From: Sphingomonas yantingensis
Lineage (GTDB): Bacteria; Pseudomonadota; Alphaproteobacteria; Sphingomonadales; Sphingomonadaceae
Assembly: GCF_014199325.1 (NCBI RefSeq)
Contig: NZ_JACIJJ010000003.1
Coordinates: forward strand, 310,001 to 374,000
Direction: 5' to 3'
Length of the DNA stretch: 64,000 nt
Shown here: one piece after another, positions 26,686-35,826 of the stretch
How the letters are laid out: each line of letters opens with the position of its first letter
Numbering within the stretch: position 1 is the first letter of the stretch
The notes under the pieces: generated by a model
Told to the model about the DNA's origin: nothing
The model's input: only the letters and a program-made list of their open reading frames with translations
The model's database searches: none
Program-made: the position numbers and the translations under genes

Positions 26686-26713
26686 CGCTTTTCCGGGGAG
26701 CCAGCGTCAATCG

Positions 26714-26860
26714 ACCAAAAAGAAAGGCCAGCCCCACGAAGGGACCGGCCTGAAAAGTTTTAGGAGAGGATGCCTGAAAGGCAGGGTCTTTTTGCGTTGC
26801 ATCACGAAATGTTGCAAGTGCGAAGAGAACGAAAGCGATTGCAGATTGTGCAATCACCAA
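26714..26860 (-). ncRNA. Candidate small RNA or structured arfB 3' UTR
   Basis: Downstream of arfB on the minus strand the base composition drops sharply. The segment ends in a terminator hairpin (arms 26725-26729 and 26747-26751, plus inner pairs) followed by TTTCTTTTT on the minus strand. A C/U-rich motif TCCTCTCCTA (minus, 26770-26761), complementary to Shine-Dalgarno sites, sits 5' of the hairpin. The perfect inverted repeat GATTGCA-gattg-TGCAATC is near the 5' side. These are sRNA-like traits, but no clear promoter was found, so a plain 3' UTR is possible. Confidence 0.4.
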
Positions 26861-26865
26861 GTGCG

Positions 26866-27291
26866 TCAGTCGGGATTTACCCTGCCCCGCCCGCTCTTGA
26901 TCGCGCCGCGCCTCGCCTTGGCATCGACCCGCCGGGTCTGGGATGCGCGCGTTGGCTTGGTCGGGCGGCGCGCCTTGGGCGCGATCGTCGCCTCGCGGAT
27001 CAGTGCAACCAGCCGCTCGCGCGCCTCGCGCCGGTTCATTTCCTGCGACCGGGCTGCGTCGGCGCGCAGGATGAGCACGCCGTCCTGCGTCATCCGGCTC
27101 CCCGCCAGCACCGCCAGCCGCGCCTTCACCCGATCGGGCAGGTTGGGGCTGGCACCTACGTCGAAGCGAAGCTGCACCGCGCTGTCGGTCGTGTTGACGT
27201 GCTGTCCGCCAGGACCGCCGGCGCGGGTGAAGCGCTCGTCGATCTCGTCGCTGTCGATCGCGATCGCGCGCGTGATGACGATGCGGGCCAT
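26866..27291 (-). CDS. arfB: Alternative ribosome-rescue factor ArfB (YaeJ)
   Basis: This 141-residue peptidyl-tRNA hydrolase has the release-factor GGQ motif at 28-30 (RAGGPGGQHVN) and no codon-recognition domain. The Lys/Arg-rich C-terminal tail (about 108-141) is the part that enters the empty mRNA channel of stalled ribosomes. It rescues non-stop complexes. Length and tail fit ArfB rather than full release factors. Divergent from pirin. Confidence 0.93.
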   Translation of the reverse strand: MARIVITRAIAIDSDEIDERFTRAGGPGGQHVNTTDSAVQLRFDVGASPNLPDRVKARLAVLAGSRMTQDGVLILRADAARSQEMNRREARERLVALIREATIAPKARRPTKPTRASQTRRVDAKARRGAIKSGRGRVNPD

Positions 27292-27416
27292 TCGATCTTC
27301 CTGACAGAGGCGGCGGATCGGATCACGCGCGATCGGTGAAACGATCCGTTTCCCTCGTTTCCATTTTCGACGCGAAGCACATTGCCTATCTCCGACGCAA
27401 CCAAGGAGATCGACCG

Positions 27417-28115
27417 ATGATCGACAAACGCCCCTTCGCTTCGCTCGGCCATGCGGACCATGGCTGGCTCAACGCGCGGCATCATTTCTCGTTCGCCAAC
27501 TATTACGATCCCGCCCGCATGGGCTGGGGCGCGATCCGCGTCTGGAACGACGACGAGATCGCCGCCAACAGCGGCTTTCCCCCGCACCCGCACCGCGACA
27601 TGGAGATCATCACCTATGTGCGAAAGGGTGCGATCACGCACCAGGACTCGATGGGCAACCAGGGCCGGACGCAGGCGGGCGACGTCCAGGTGATGTCGGC
27701 GGGCACCGGCGTGCGCCACGCCGAATACAACCTCGAGCCCGAGACGACGACGCTGTTCCAGATCTGGATCGAACCCAAGCGTCAGGGCGGCGCGCCGAGC
27801 TGGGGCGCCAAGCCCTTTCCCAAGGGCGAACGCTCGGGCCGGTTCGTCACGCTGGCGAGCGGCTTTGCCGAGGACACCGACGCCCTCCCCATCCGCGCCG
27901 ATGCCCGCGTCATGGGCGCGACGCTGAAGGCCGGCGAGAGCACCGAGCATGTCGTGGGCGAAGGCCGCCACGCCTATCTGGTCCCCGCCACCGGCGCGAT
28001 CGAGGTGAATGGCGAGCGGTTCGACGCCCGTGACGGCGCGGCGCTGGCCGGCGGCACGACCTACACGATCCGCGCGATCGAAGAGGCCGAGCTGGTGCTG
28101 GTCGACAGCGAATAA
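27417..28115 (+). CDS. Pirin-family protein (quercetinase-like)
   Basis: This 232-residue bicupin has the pirin metal ligands in HPHRDMEIITYV (two His and a Glu) and a further His in GTGVRHAEYN. The DARVMGATLKAG stretch belongs to the second cupin. Bacterial pirins such as YhhW oxidise quercetin, though many have unknown roles. ATG 27417 is preferred because AAGGAGAT sits 7 nt upstream; an earlier ATG at 27336 lacks support. wrbA follows on the same strand. Confidence 0.92.
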   Translation: MIDKRPFASLGHADHGWLNARHHFSFANYYDPARMGWGAIRVWNDDEIAANSGFPPHPHRDMEIITYVRKGAITHQDSMGNQGRTQAGDVQVMSAGTGVRHAEYNLEPETTTLFQIWIEPKRQGGAPSWGAKPFPKGERSGRFVTLASGFAEDTDALPIRADARVMGATLKAGESTEHVVGEGRHAYLVPATGAIEVNGERFDARDGAALAGGTTYTIRAIEEAELVLVDSE

Positions 28116-28214
28116 CCCCCTCGGCGCCCGCCCGTCCCCCCCGGCGGGCGCTCCGGGAGGAAGGCCTTCCCCCCTCCCCGGCCTTCCTCCCCCCCATTCT
28201 CAAGGAGACGTTCG

Positions 28215-28817
28215 ATGGCAAAGGTTCTGGTCCTCTATTATTCCTCCTACGGCCACCTGTCGCAGATGGCCGATGCTGTCGCCGAGGGCGCCCGTTCGGC
28301 AGGCGCGGAGGTCGATATCCTGCGCGTCCCCGAAACCGCCCCGGCCGAGGTCGCCAAGGCCGCGGGCTTCAAGTCCGACCACACGCATCCCGTGATCGAC
28401 AATGTCGAGAAGCTCGCCGACTATGACGCGATCGTTATCGGCAGCCCGACGCGCTTCGGCCGCGTGTCGAGCCAGCTTGCCAGCTTCCTCGACCAGGCGG
28501 GCGGCTTGTGGTTCCGCGGCGCATTGAACGGCAAGGTGGGCGCCGCCTTCACCTCGACCGCCAGCCAACATGGCGGGCAGGAGACGACGCTTTTCTCGAT
28601 CATCACCAACCTCCTGCACTTCGGCATGACGGTGGTGGGGCTGGACTACGGCTTCCAGGGCCAGATGGGGTTGGACGAGATCAAGGGCGGCTCGCCCTAT
28701 GGTGCCACGACACTCGCCGATGGCGACGGCAGCCGCCAGCCGAGCGCGGTCGAGCTGGACGGCGCCCGCTATCAGGGCAGGCGCGTGGCGGAGACGGCGG
28801 CTAAGCTGTTCGGCTAA
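28215..28817 (+). CDS. wrbA: NAD(P)H:quinone oxidoreductase WrbA
   Basis: This 200-residue flavodoxin-like protein starts [19 protein letters not shown], where the SSYGH loop binds FMN phosphate. [13 protein letters not shown] and [14 protein letters not shown] are WrbA signatures. It performs two-electron reduction of quinones in oxidative stress defence. An AAGGAG site lies 8 nt before the start. It forms a likely operon with pirin and ends at a strong bidirectional terminator. Confidence 0.96.
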   Translation: MAKVLVLYYSSYGHLSQMADAVAEGARSAGAEVDILRVPETAPAEVAKAAGFKSDHTHPVIDNVEKLADYDAIVIGSPTRFGRVSSQLASFLDQAGGLWFRGALNGKVGAAFTSTASQHGGQETTLFSIITNLLHFGMTVVGLDYGFQGQMGLDEIKGGSPYGATTLADGDGSRQPSAVELDGARYQGRRVAETAAKLFG

Positions 28818-28820
28818 TCG

Positions 28821-28859
28821 AAAAAAGGGGCGGCTCCGATGAGCCGCCCCTTTTCCTTT
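28821..28859. terminator. Bidirectional terminator between wrbA and gcvPB
   Basis: Perfect 10-bp arms GGGGCGGCTC (28827-28836) and GAGCCGCCCC (28841-28850) with a 4-nt loop. There is a T-run on the right (TTTTCCTTTT) and an A-run on the left (AAAAAA), giving U-tracts in both directions. It serves the convergent ends of wrbA (+) and gcvPB (-). Confidence 0.92.
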
Positions 28860-30434
28860 TTATTCCGCCGCCGCCGCCAGCGGCGCTTCCTTCCACACCA
28901 GCACTGGCTTCCGCGCCGCCAGCGTCTCGTCGAGGCGGCGGCGCGGGGCGTAGTGCGGCGCGGCCTTGAGGCTCGCGTCGCCCGCCTTGGCCCGCTCGGC
29001 GATGCTGCCCAGCGCACCGATGAACTGGTCGAGCGCGGCCTTCGACTCGGTCTCAGTCGGCTCGACCAGCATCGCGCCGTGGACGACCAGCGGGAAATAG
29101 ACCGTCATCGGGTGGAAGCCCTCGTCGATCAGCCCCTTGGCGATGTCGAGCGTCGAGAAACCGGCGGGCAGGCCATCGTCGCTGAACAGCGCCTCGTGCA
29201 TGCAATGCCCCGACTTGGCGAACGGCGCGTCGAGCACGCCCTCCAGCCGGCGCAGCACGTAATTGGCGTTGAGCACTGCGTCGCCCGCCACCTGCGCCAG
29301 CCCGTCCGCGCCGTGGCTGAGGATATAGGTCAGCGCGCGGGTGAACATGCCCATCTGGCCGTGGAACGCAGTCATCCGGCCAAAGCTGTGCGGATGATCC
29401 TCGCCCACCGTCTCTTCCTCGACGAGCTGGATGTGCCCGTCGGCATGGCGCGCGGTGAAGGGAAGCGGGCCGAACGGCGCCAACGCCTCCGACAGCACCA
29501 CCGGCCCCGACCCCGGTCCGCCGCCGCCATGCGGGGTGGAAAAGGTCTTGTGCAGGTTGATGTGCATCGCATCGACGCCGAGGTCGCCGGGCCGCACCCG
29601 GCCGACAATCGCGTTGAAGTTGGCGCCGTCGCAATAGACGTAGCCGCCCGCTTCATGAACGGCATCCGAGATGATCTTCAGATCGCGTTCGAAGAGGCCG
29701 CAGGTGTTGGGATTGGTAATCATCACCCCGGCGACGTCCGGCCCCAGCCGCGCCTTCAACGCCTCGGTATCCACGCGGCCCTCGGCGGTCGCCGGGATGT
29801 TTTCGACCGTGAAGCCCGCGAACGCCGCGGTCGCGGGGTTGGTGCCGTGCGCGCTTTCGGGGACGAGCACGACCTTGCGATGCCCCTCGCCCCGTGCCTC
29901 CAGCGCCGCCTTGATGCACAGGATGCCGCACAGCTCGCCATGCGCGCCCGCCTTGGGGCTCATCGCGACGCCGTGCATGCCGGTCAGCTCGATCAGCCAC
30001 ACCGCCAGCTCGTTGATGACGCCCAGCGCCCCCTGCACCGTATCGACCGGCTGCAACGGGTGGATGTCGGCGAACCCGGGCAGCCGCGCCATCCGCTCGT
30101 TGAGGCGCGGGTTGTGCTTCATCGTGCACGACCCGAGCGGGAACAGCCCCAGGTCGATCGCATAATTCTGCCGGCTGAGACGCGTGTAATGCCGCACCGT
30201 CTCGGGCTCCGACAGGCCGGGCAGGCCGATCGGCTTGGCGCGTGCGAGCGAGCCGAGCCGGCTCGCACCCTTCGGCGTCTCGGGCAGGTCGACCCCGGTC
30301 GTCTCGGTCGTGCCGATCTCGAAGATCAGCGCTTCCTCCAGCATCAGCGCGCGGTTGCCGGTGCTGGTCGCGGGCGCAGCGCCCTCGGCGGTGTTCATCT
30401 CGGGCTTCCACCCGCTCTGATTGATCGCGTTCAT
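28860..30434 (-). CDS. gcvPB: Glycine dehydrogenase (decarboxylating) subunit 2
   Basis: This 524-residue C-terminal half of the P protein in a split system decarboxylates glycine with PLP and passes the aminomethyl group to GcvH. The PLP lysine lies in [18 protein letters not shown], and the preceding [13 protein letters not shown] and [13 protein letters not shown] are family blocks. The C-terminal tail is slightly longer than usual and Ala-rich. Start overlaps the gcvPA stop by 4 nt. Last gene of the operon. Confidence 0.96.
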   Translation of the reverse strand: MNAINQSGWKPEMNTAEGAAPATSTGNRALMLEEALIFEIGTTETTGVDLPETPKGASRLGSLARAKPIGLPGLSEPETVRHYTRLSRQNYAIDLGLFPLGSCTMKHNPRLNERMARLPGFADIHPLQPVDTVQGALGVINELAVWLIELTGMHGVAMSPKAGAHGELCGILCIKAALEARGEGHRKVVLVPESAHGTNPATAAFAGFTVENIPATAEGRVDTEALKARLGPDVAGVMITNPNTCGLFERDLKIISDAVHEAGGYVYCDGANFNAIVGRVRPGDLGVDAMHINLHKTFSTPHGGGGPGSGPVVLSEALAPFGPLPFTARHADGHIQLVEEETVGEDHPHSFGRMTAFHGQMGMFTRALTYILSHGADGLAQVAGDAVLNANYVLRRLEGVLDAPFAKSGHCMHEALFSDDGLPAGFSTLDIAKGLIDEGFHPMTVYFPLVVHGAMLVEPTETESKAALDQFIGALGSIAERAKAGDASLKAAPHYAPRRRLDETLAARKPVLVWKEAPLAAAAE

Positions 30435-31789
30435 GCCAGCACCTCCTCAAGCGCGGTAGCGAGCGTTTCGACATCTTCGGCGGTCGCGGTTTCGGTTACG
30501 GCGACGACCAGCCCCTTCTCCAATGCCTCGACGCCGGGATAGAGGCGGCCGAGCGACACACCGGCCAGGATCCGCCGGTCGGCTAGTTCGCGGACGATCG
30601 GACGCGCTTCCTTCGACAGCTTCAGCGTGAACTCGTTGAAGAAGGTCGGCGTGACGAGCTCAACCCCCGGCACCCTGGCCAGCCGGTCGGCGGCGGCGCT
30701 GGCGGCGAGGTGGTTGGCCTCGGCCAGCCCGCGCAGGCCCTTCTCACCGAGCAGCGTCATGTGGATCGAAAAGGCGAGCGCGCAGAGGCCCGAGTTCGTG
30801 CAGATGTTCGACGTCGCCTTCTCGCGCCGGATATGCTGCTCGCGCGTGGACAGCGTCAGGACGAAGCCGCGCTTGCCCTCGGCATCGACGGTTTCGCCGC
30901 ACAGCCGGCCCGGCATCTGGCGGACGTACTTTTCTTTGCAGCCGAACAGGCCCACGTAAGGCCCGCCGAACTGAAGGCCGACGCCGATCGACTGCCCCTC
31001 ACCCACCACGATATCGGCGCCCATCTCGCCCGGCGACTTGATCGCGCCCAGCGCCACCGGCTCGGTCACGACGGCGATCAAAAGCGCCTTTTTCGCCTGG
31101 CACGCGGCGGCAAGGTCGGAGAGGTCGGCGATGCGGCCGAGAATGTCGGGATACTGGACGACGACGCACGAGGTATCGTCGTCGATCGCGGCGATCAGCG
31201 CGTCGATGTCGCCCTCCGCCGACAGGTCCGGCAGCGACGAATGTACGTCGTCGCCGGTAAACTTCGCCATCGTGTTGGCGACCGACACGTAATGCGGATG
31301 CAAGCCCGACGACAGGATCGCCTTGGCCCGCCGCGTGACGCGCCGCGCCATCACGATCGCTTCCCAGCAGGCGGTCGAGCCGTCGTACATCGACGCGTTG
31401 GCGACGTCAGTCCCGAGCAGGCGCGCGACCTGCGTCTGGAACTCGAACAGCATCTGGAGCGTGCCCTGCGCGATCTCCGGCTGATAGGGGGTGTAGGCGG
31501 TCAGGAACTCGCCGCGCTGGATCAGGTGATCGACGCTGGCGGGGACATGATGCCGATACGCGCCGCAGCCGAGGAAGAACGGCACCTCGCCCGCAACCGT
31601 GTTCTGGCGCGCAAGGGCCGACATGTGCCGCTCGACCGCCAGTTCGCTGGCATGGTGCGGAAGGCCATGGATCGGGCCGGTCAGCCGCGCTTCCTCGGGC
31701 ACGTCGGCGAAAAGCGCATCGATCGACGACGCGCCGATGACGTTCAGCATTTCCGAACGATCGGTATCGGTCAGGGGTAGGTAGCGCAT
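30431..31789 (-). CDS. gcvPA: Glycine dehydrogenase (decarboxylating) subunit 1
   Basis: This 452-residue N-terminal half of the split P protein shows [49 protein letters not shown] and [22 protein letters not shown]. It forms the alpha2beta2 enzyme with gcvPB. ATG 31789 ([11 protein letters not shown]) matches the family, with a GGAGCAAG-like site before it; a longer frame from 31810 is not needed. It lies 41 nt after gcvH. Confidence 0.96.
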   Translation of the reverse strand: MRYLPLTDTDRSEMLNVIGASSIDALFADVPEEARLTGPIHGLPHHASELAVERHMSALARQNTVAGEVPFFLGCGAYRHHVPASVDHLIQRGEFLTAYTPYQPEIAQGTLQMLFEFQTQVARLLGTDVANASMYDGSTACWEAIVMARRVTRRAKAILSSGLHPHYVSVANTMAKFTGDDVHSSLPDLSAEGDIDALIAAIDDDTSCVVVQYPDILGRIADLSDLAAACQAKKALLIAVVTEPVALGAIKSPGEMGADIVVGEGQSIGVGLQFGGPYVGLFGCKEKYVRQMPGRLCGETVDAEGKRGFVLTLSTREQHIRREKATSNICTNSGLCALAFSIHMTLLGEKGLRGLAEANHLAASAAADRLARVPGVELVTPTFFNEFTLKLSKEARPIVRELADRRILAGVSLGRLYPGVEALEKGLVVAVTETATAEDVETLATALEEVLA

Positions 31790-31830
31790 CACTTGCTCCT
31801 GCCCGCCCACTAATGGCGAGCGGCTAAAAA

Positions 31831-32202
31831 TCAGAGACTTGCGACGAAGTCCTTGTACGCGGCCTCATCCATCAGGCCATCGAGCTCGCCTTTGTCGGCG
31901 AGGGTCAGCTTGAAGAACCAGCCGCTGTTCTCCGGATCGCTGTTGACCAGCGAGGGGTCGTCGGTCAGCGCCGCATTGCCCTCGGTAACGGTGCCGGTGA
32001 CGGGGGCGTAGACGTCGCTCGCCGCCTTGACGCTCTCGACCACGGCGGCCTCGCCGCCCTTCGACACCTCGCGCCCTTCCTCGGGCACTTCGACGAAGAC
32101 GATGTCGCCGAGCTGGCCCTGCGCATAGTCGGTGATGCCGACCGTCGCGGTGTCGCCATCGACGTCAATCCATTCATGTTCATTGGTGAAGTAACGGGTC
32201 AC
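31831..32202 (-). CDS. gcvH: Glycine cleavage system H protein
   Basis: This 123-residue lipoyl carrier starts [20 protein letters not shown]. The lipoylated lysine is in the [17 protein letters not shown] block. It shuttles the aminomethyl intermediate from the P protein to the T protein and to lipoamide dehydrogenase (not in this window). Overlaps gcvT by 4 nt. Confidence 0.97.
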   Translation of the reverse strand: MTRYFTNEHEWIDVDGDTATVGITDYAQGQLGDIVFVEVPEEGREVSKGGEAAVVESVKAASDVYAPVTGTVTEGNAALTDDPSLVNSDPENSGWFFKLTLADKGELDGLMDEAAYKDFVASL

Positions 32203-33380
32203 TTGGGCGCTCCCTTGCGTACATAGCGGTGGGGGACGAAGGGCATGGGCACGACGGTGGCGGCGTGCGGCTTACCCCGCTGGAGAAGATGGATCGCGGT
32301 ACCCGGCGCAGCGAGCGCGGCGGGAACGAAGGCCATGGCGATCGGCTCGCCGACGCTCGGCGCGAACCCGCCGGAGGTGACGCGGCCGATCGGCGCGCCC
32401 CCTTCGTCGATGACTAGCGCACCCTCGCGCACCGGCTGGCGCCCCTCGACGGTCAGGCCGACGCGCTTCATCGCGCTGCCGTTTACATGTTCGCCGAGGA
32501 TACGTTCGGCACCCGGAAAGCGGCCCTCCTCGCGCCGCCGCTTCGACAGCGCGAAGCCGAGATCGGCCTCGACCGGCGTCGTCTCGGGCGTCAGGTCGTG
32601 GCCGTAGAGCGGCAACCCGGCCTCAAGCCGCAGCGAATCGCGCGCGCCGAGGCCGATGGGCTTTACCTCCGGCTCGGCGACCAGCGCCGCTGCCAGCGCC
32701 TCGACCGCCGTGTCGGGCACCGAAATCTCGAACCCGTCCTCGCCGGTATAGCCCGAACGGCTGATCCAGAGCGAGCTGCCGTTCCAGTCGAACGCCCCCG
32801 CCTGCATGAAGCCAAGCGTGGCCACGCCGGGCACCAGCCGATCGAGCACATCGACAGCCTTCGGCCCCTGCAGCGCCAGCAGCGCGCGCTCGTCGAGCAG
32901 GTTGAGCGTGATCGCATCGTCCAGCCGCTCGCGCAGGTGGCCCATGTCGTCCCACTTGGTCGCGCCGTTGACGACCATATAGAAGGCAGGCTCGCCCGCA
33001 TCGCCGTCGCCGAGCGGGTCGCCCGCGGGCAGTCGTGCCAGCATCAGGTCGTCGAGGATGCCGCCATCGTCGGCGAGCAGCAGCGAGTAACGCTGGCGCC
33101 CCTCGCCCAGCCCGGCCACGTCGGCGGGCAACAGCGCCTCAAGCGCCGCGACCACATTCGGCCCGGCGATGCGAAGCTGGCCCATATGGCTGACATCGAA
33201 CAGGCCCGCGGCTTCGCGCACCCACTGGTGCTCGGCCATGATGCCTTCATACTGGATCGGCATGTGGTAGCCCGCGAACTCGACCATCCGCGCGCCCTGC
33301 GCCCGGTGCCAGCCGTCGAGCGGCAGCGTCAGCGTCTCGGGCGGGGCAAGCTCGTCTTCGAGCAGCGTGTCGTCGGTCAT
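32199..33380 (-). CDS. gcvT: Aminomethyltransferase (glycine cleavage T protein)
   Basis: This 393-residue protein transfers the methylene to tetrahydrofolate, releasing ammonia. Marks are [36 protein letters not shown], the catalytic Asp region in [11 protein letters not shown], and the C-terminal [24 protein letters not shown] 33380 (MTDDTLLE) is preceded by GGAA at a normal distance; an ATG at 33392 is the alternative. First gene of the operon, directly behind a tandem glycine riboswitch. Confidence 0.95.
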   Translation of the reverse strand: MTDDTLLEDELAPPETLTLPLDGWHRAQGARMVEFAGYHMPIQYEGIMAEHQWVREAAGLFDVSHMGQLRIAGPNVVAALEALLPADVAGLGEGRQRYSLLLADDGGILDDLMLARLPAGDPLGDGDAGEPAFYMVVNGATKWDDMGHLRERLDDAITLNLLDERALLALQGPKAVDVLDRLVPGVATLGFMQAGAFDWNGSSLWISRSGYTGEDGFEISVPDTAVEALAAALVAEPEVKPIGLGARDSLRLEAGLPLYGHDLTPETTPVEADLGFALSKRRREEGRFPGAERILGEHVNGSAMKRVGLTVEGRQPVREGALVIDEGGAPIGRVTSGGFAPSVGEPIAMAFVPAALAAPGTAIHLLQRGKPHAATVVPMPFVPHRYVRKGAPK

Positions 33381-33450
33381 GGGCGGTTCCATGGGCACAG
33401 GGGGTGGTCACGCGACGCGCGCGATCGTCCTGTCCGGCCGATCGACCCGT

Positions 33451-33645
33451 CGCCCCCTCTGTCACGGGAACCTGAGAGCTTTCCCCGGGCGGACCCAGGT
33501 TACCCCTTCGGTGGGCACCGGGAACAACCGGCGCCGCTTTCCAGAGTGTCGCCTGACCCGCGCGGTCCTTGGCACCTGAGAGATTCCGGGGCGGTTGCTC
33601 CTTCGGTGGCGAGCCTTGCGGCCCGCACTCTCCCGCGCGTGTCCG
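33451..33645 (-). promoter_or_regulatory. Tandem glycine riboswitch upstream of gcvT
   Basis: On the minus strand two aptamers follow each other, each with the conserved core. The GGAGAG-type strand is at the 5' end (near 33635), ACCGAAGGAGCAA-like and ACCGAAGGGG-like loops lie in the middle, and CTCTCAGGT closes each aptamer (near 33577-33584 and 33471-33478). The distance to the gcvT start is about 70 nt. In characterised cases glycine binding turns gcv expression on. The strongest non-coding RNA call in this window. Confidence 0.88.
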
Positions 33646-33821
33646 CCGGTTGCCCGGCCGCGACACGAACAGACCTGTCGCGGTGCAGCAGGACTGTCAA
33701 TCGGGGAAGCGCCGCGATGACCGTTTTTGATGGCCCGGCCAGTCAGCCCCTTCGTCGGCACGAAACCATCGCATATCGGAACAGGCGCGGCGTTGGCGCG
33801 ATCGCGGTATAGAGGCCCGGC

Positions 33822-34586
33822 ATGTCCGATTCTCCGCAGCCCGCCGCCGCCACGACAGCGACCGTCAAATCGGCGATGCGCACGCTCGACATCCTCGAGT
33901 ACGTCGTCGCGCACGGACGCCCGCTCGTCGCGCAGGAGATCGCCGGGGCGTTGCTGATCCCGGTGTCGAGCCTGTCCTATCTCCTGACCACGCTGGTCGA
34001 GCGCGGCTATCTTTCGCGGGAGGGGCGACGCTATTCGCCCGGCCCCCGGCTGGAGCGGTTGCAGGCGCGCGGGGCCGGCTTCTCGCTGGCGGAGCGGGCC
34101 GCGCCGCTCGTCCGCGCGCTCAGGGTGCAGCTCAACGAGACCGCTTCCTTCTTCGTGCGCCGCGGCTGGGAATGCGAGGCGGTGGTGACCGAGACGAGCG
34201 ACCACGCGCTGCGTTACGCGGTGGAGGTCGGCCGCCGTGTGCCGCTCCATGGCTTTGCCGCGGGCAAGGTGCTGTTGGCGGCGCTGAGCGATGCCGAGGT
34301 CGACACCTATCTCTCCGAAACCGAGCGGAGCCGCTTTACGCCCACGACGATCTGCGACGAGGCGGGCCTGCGGGCGGAGATCGTGGCGATCCGGCAAGCA
34401 GGATTCGCCCACACGCACGAGGAGCATAGCCCGGGCATCCACGGTGTCGCCCGCCTGGCGGTCGTCGACGGCGAGCCGGTCGGCGCGTTCGGCTTCGCCA
34501 TCCCCGTCGTCCGCTATGACGAGCCGACCGCGGCAAAGGCGGCGGCGTTGCTCCGGCGCATCACCGACCTGATCGCGGCGAATTGA
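33822..34586 (+). CDS. IclR-family transcriptional regulator
   Basis: This 254-residue regulator has an N-terminal winged helix (about 17-70, including LVAQEIAGALLIPVSSLSYLLTTLVERGYL) and a C-terminal IclR effector domain with GFAAGKVLLAAL and the IRQAGFAHTHEEHSPGIHGVA ligand-pocket region. It begins MSDSPQPAAA. IclR proteins sense small organic acids or aromatics and control adjacent catabolic genes. No obvious target gene adjoins: the next genes encode a protease-like protein and a membrane glycosyltransferase. Confidence 0.92.
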   Translation: MSDSPQPAAATTATVKSAMRTLDILEYVVAHGRPLVAQEIAGALLIPVSSLSYLLTTLVERGYLSREGRRYSPGPRLERLQARGAGFSLAERAAPLVRALRVQLNETASFFVRRGWECEAVVTETSDHALRYAVEVGRRVPLHGFAAGKVLLAALSDAEVDTYLSETERSRFTPTTICDEAGLRAEIVAIRQAGFAHTHEEHSPGIHGVARLAVVDGEPVGAFGFAIPVVRYDEPTAAKAAALLRRITDLIAAN

Positions 34587-34634
34587 GCGCCAATCCGCTA
34601 GGATGCTGCGACGAAGCGCGCTAGGCGTGCGGCC

Positions 34635-35825
34635 GTGCGTTGGAACCTCGTCCTGCTGGCGTTCGTCGCCCTGCCCATTTCCGCGGCGCCCGGCGTCCCC
34701 GTTGACGTCGCCGAGCCGCTGCTCGCGCATGATGCCGAACAGCGCTGGGTCCCGTTCGAGCTGACCCCCGGCAACCAGATCCGCTTCGCGATGGATATCG
34801 GCAGTGCCCGCGCGACCGCCATTCTCGACACCGGCGTCAGCACGAGCGTCGCCTCGCGCCTGTTCGCCAACCGTGCGAGCCTGAAGCTCGAACCCGGCCG
34901 CGGCGAGCGGGCGGATGCGATCGGCGGTGCCGTGCCGCTCGGCTGGACGCGGGTGGAACGCCTTTCGCTCGGTGCCCTGACGCAGGCGCGCGCGCGGCTT
35001 GCGGTCGTGGACCTCTCCGCGATCGCCACGGGCGGCGCCGAGCCCGTCGACATTCTGATCGGCAGCGACCTGCTCGCCTGCTGCGCGCTCGACATCGACT
35101 ATGCGGCGCGCCGCTTTCGCCTGTTGCCGAGCGGGCGGATGCCGTTCGCGGGGCCGCGAGCGCCGCTCGCCCGGTTGCCGCGCACGGGCGTCTTCTCGAC
35201 CGCGGCGACGATCGCGGGCCGACAGGTCCGGCCGCTGATCGTCGATACCGGCGACGGCGCTGCGCTCACGCTGTCGCGCACCGGCTGGGCCGGGCTTCGC
35301 GCTAAGCCTGCCGCGACGACCAGCGCCGTGGCATTCGGCCTGGGCGGCGCGATCGAAACGGATCTCGCGGTCCTCCCTGCGGTCCGCTTCGGCAGCGTCG
35401 GCCCCGTCGCGATCGAGACGCGGATCGAGCCCAAGGGCGGCTTTTCCGACCAGACGGGGACGATCGGGCGGCTCGGCAACGGCCTGTTCCAGCGCTATCG
35501 CGTGCTCATGGATGCGCGCGCCGGCCACATGATTCTCTCGCCCACCGCGACCGCGAGGGATGCGCCGGTCCGCTCGACCAGCGGCCTGCTGGTCGGCTAT
35601 GACAGCGGCCGGCTGAGCGTGCTTCACGTCATGCGCGGCAGTCCCGCCGCCGCCGCGGGATGGAAGGCGCGCGAGCAGATCTGCACCGTCGACGGCACGC
35701 CGGTCCCACCCCCCACGGGCGGCAGCGTCGATACCGGCTGGTCCGCGGGGGCGCCGGGGCGCGTGCTGCGCTTCGGCATGTGCGACGGGACCGAGCGGCG
35801 GCTGACGCTCAAGAACTTCTACTGA
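34635..35825 (+). CDS. Periplasmic retropepsin-like aspartic protease with PDZ-like tail
   Basis: This 396-residue protein is read from GTG 34635; no ATG lies nearer the signal peptide (ending near SAAPG). Two aspartic protease-type motifs are present, ILDTGVST (DTG 65-67) and LIVDTGDGA (DTG 204-206), so the chain may carry both catalytic Asp residues, as in pepsins, rather than needing a dimer. The C-terminal ~80 residues (from about 315) resemble a PDZ domain, with SPAAAAGWKAREQICTVDG. No substrate is known. The stop is 1 nt before the glycosyltransferase start, so the two are co-transcribed. Confidence 0.75.
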   Translation: MRWNLVLLAFVALPISAAPGVPVDVAEPLLAHDAEQRWVPFELTPGNQIRFAMDIGSARATAILDTGVSTSVASRLFANRASLKLEPGRGERADAIGGAVPLGWTRVERLSLGALTQARARLAVVDLSAIATGGAEPVDILIGSDLLACCALDIDYAARRFRLLPSGRMPFAGPRAPLARLPRTGVFSTAATIAGRQVRPLIVDTGDGAALTLSRTGWAGLRAKPAATTSAVAFGLGGAIETDLAVLPAVRFGSVGPVAIETRIEPKGGFSDQTGTIGRLGNGLFQRYRVLMDARAGHMILSPTATARDAPVRSTSGLLVGYDSGRLSVLHVMRGSPAAAAGWKAREQICTVDGTPVPPPTGGSVDTGWSAGAPGRVLRFGMCDGTERRLTLKNFY

Positions 35826-35826
35826 C

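Noticed and set aside
26657..26860. 67-codon minus-strand frame between the SDR gene and arfB
   Set aside because: Its C-terminus is encoded by the inverted repeat and terminator, and no ribosome site is visible; treated as part of the RNA-like region.
26770..27339. Plus-strand frame preceded by AGGAGAGG
   Set aside because: Nearly all of it runs antisense through arfB and its translation is Arg-rich; the purine run is better explained as the complement of a C/U-rich RNA loop.
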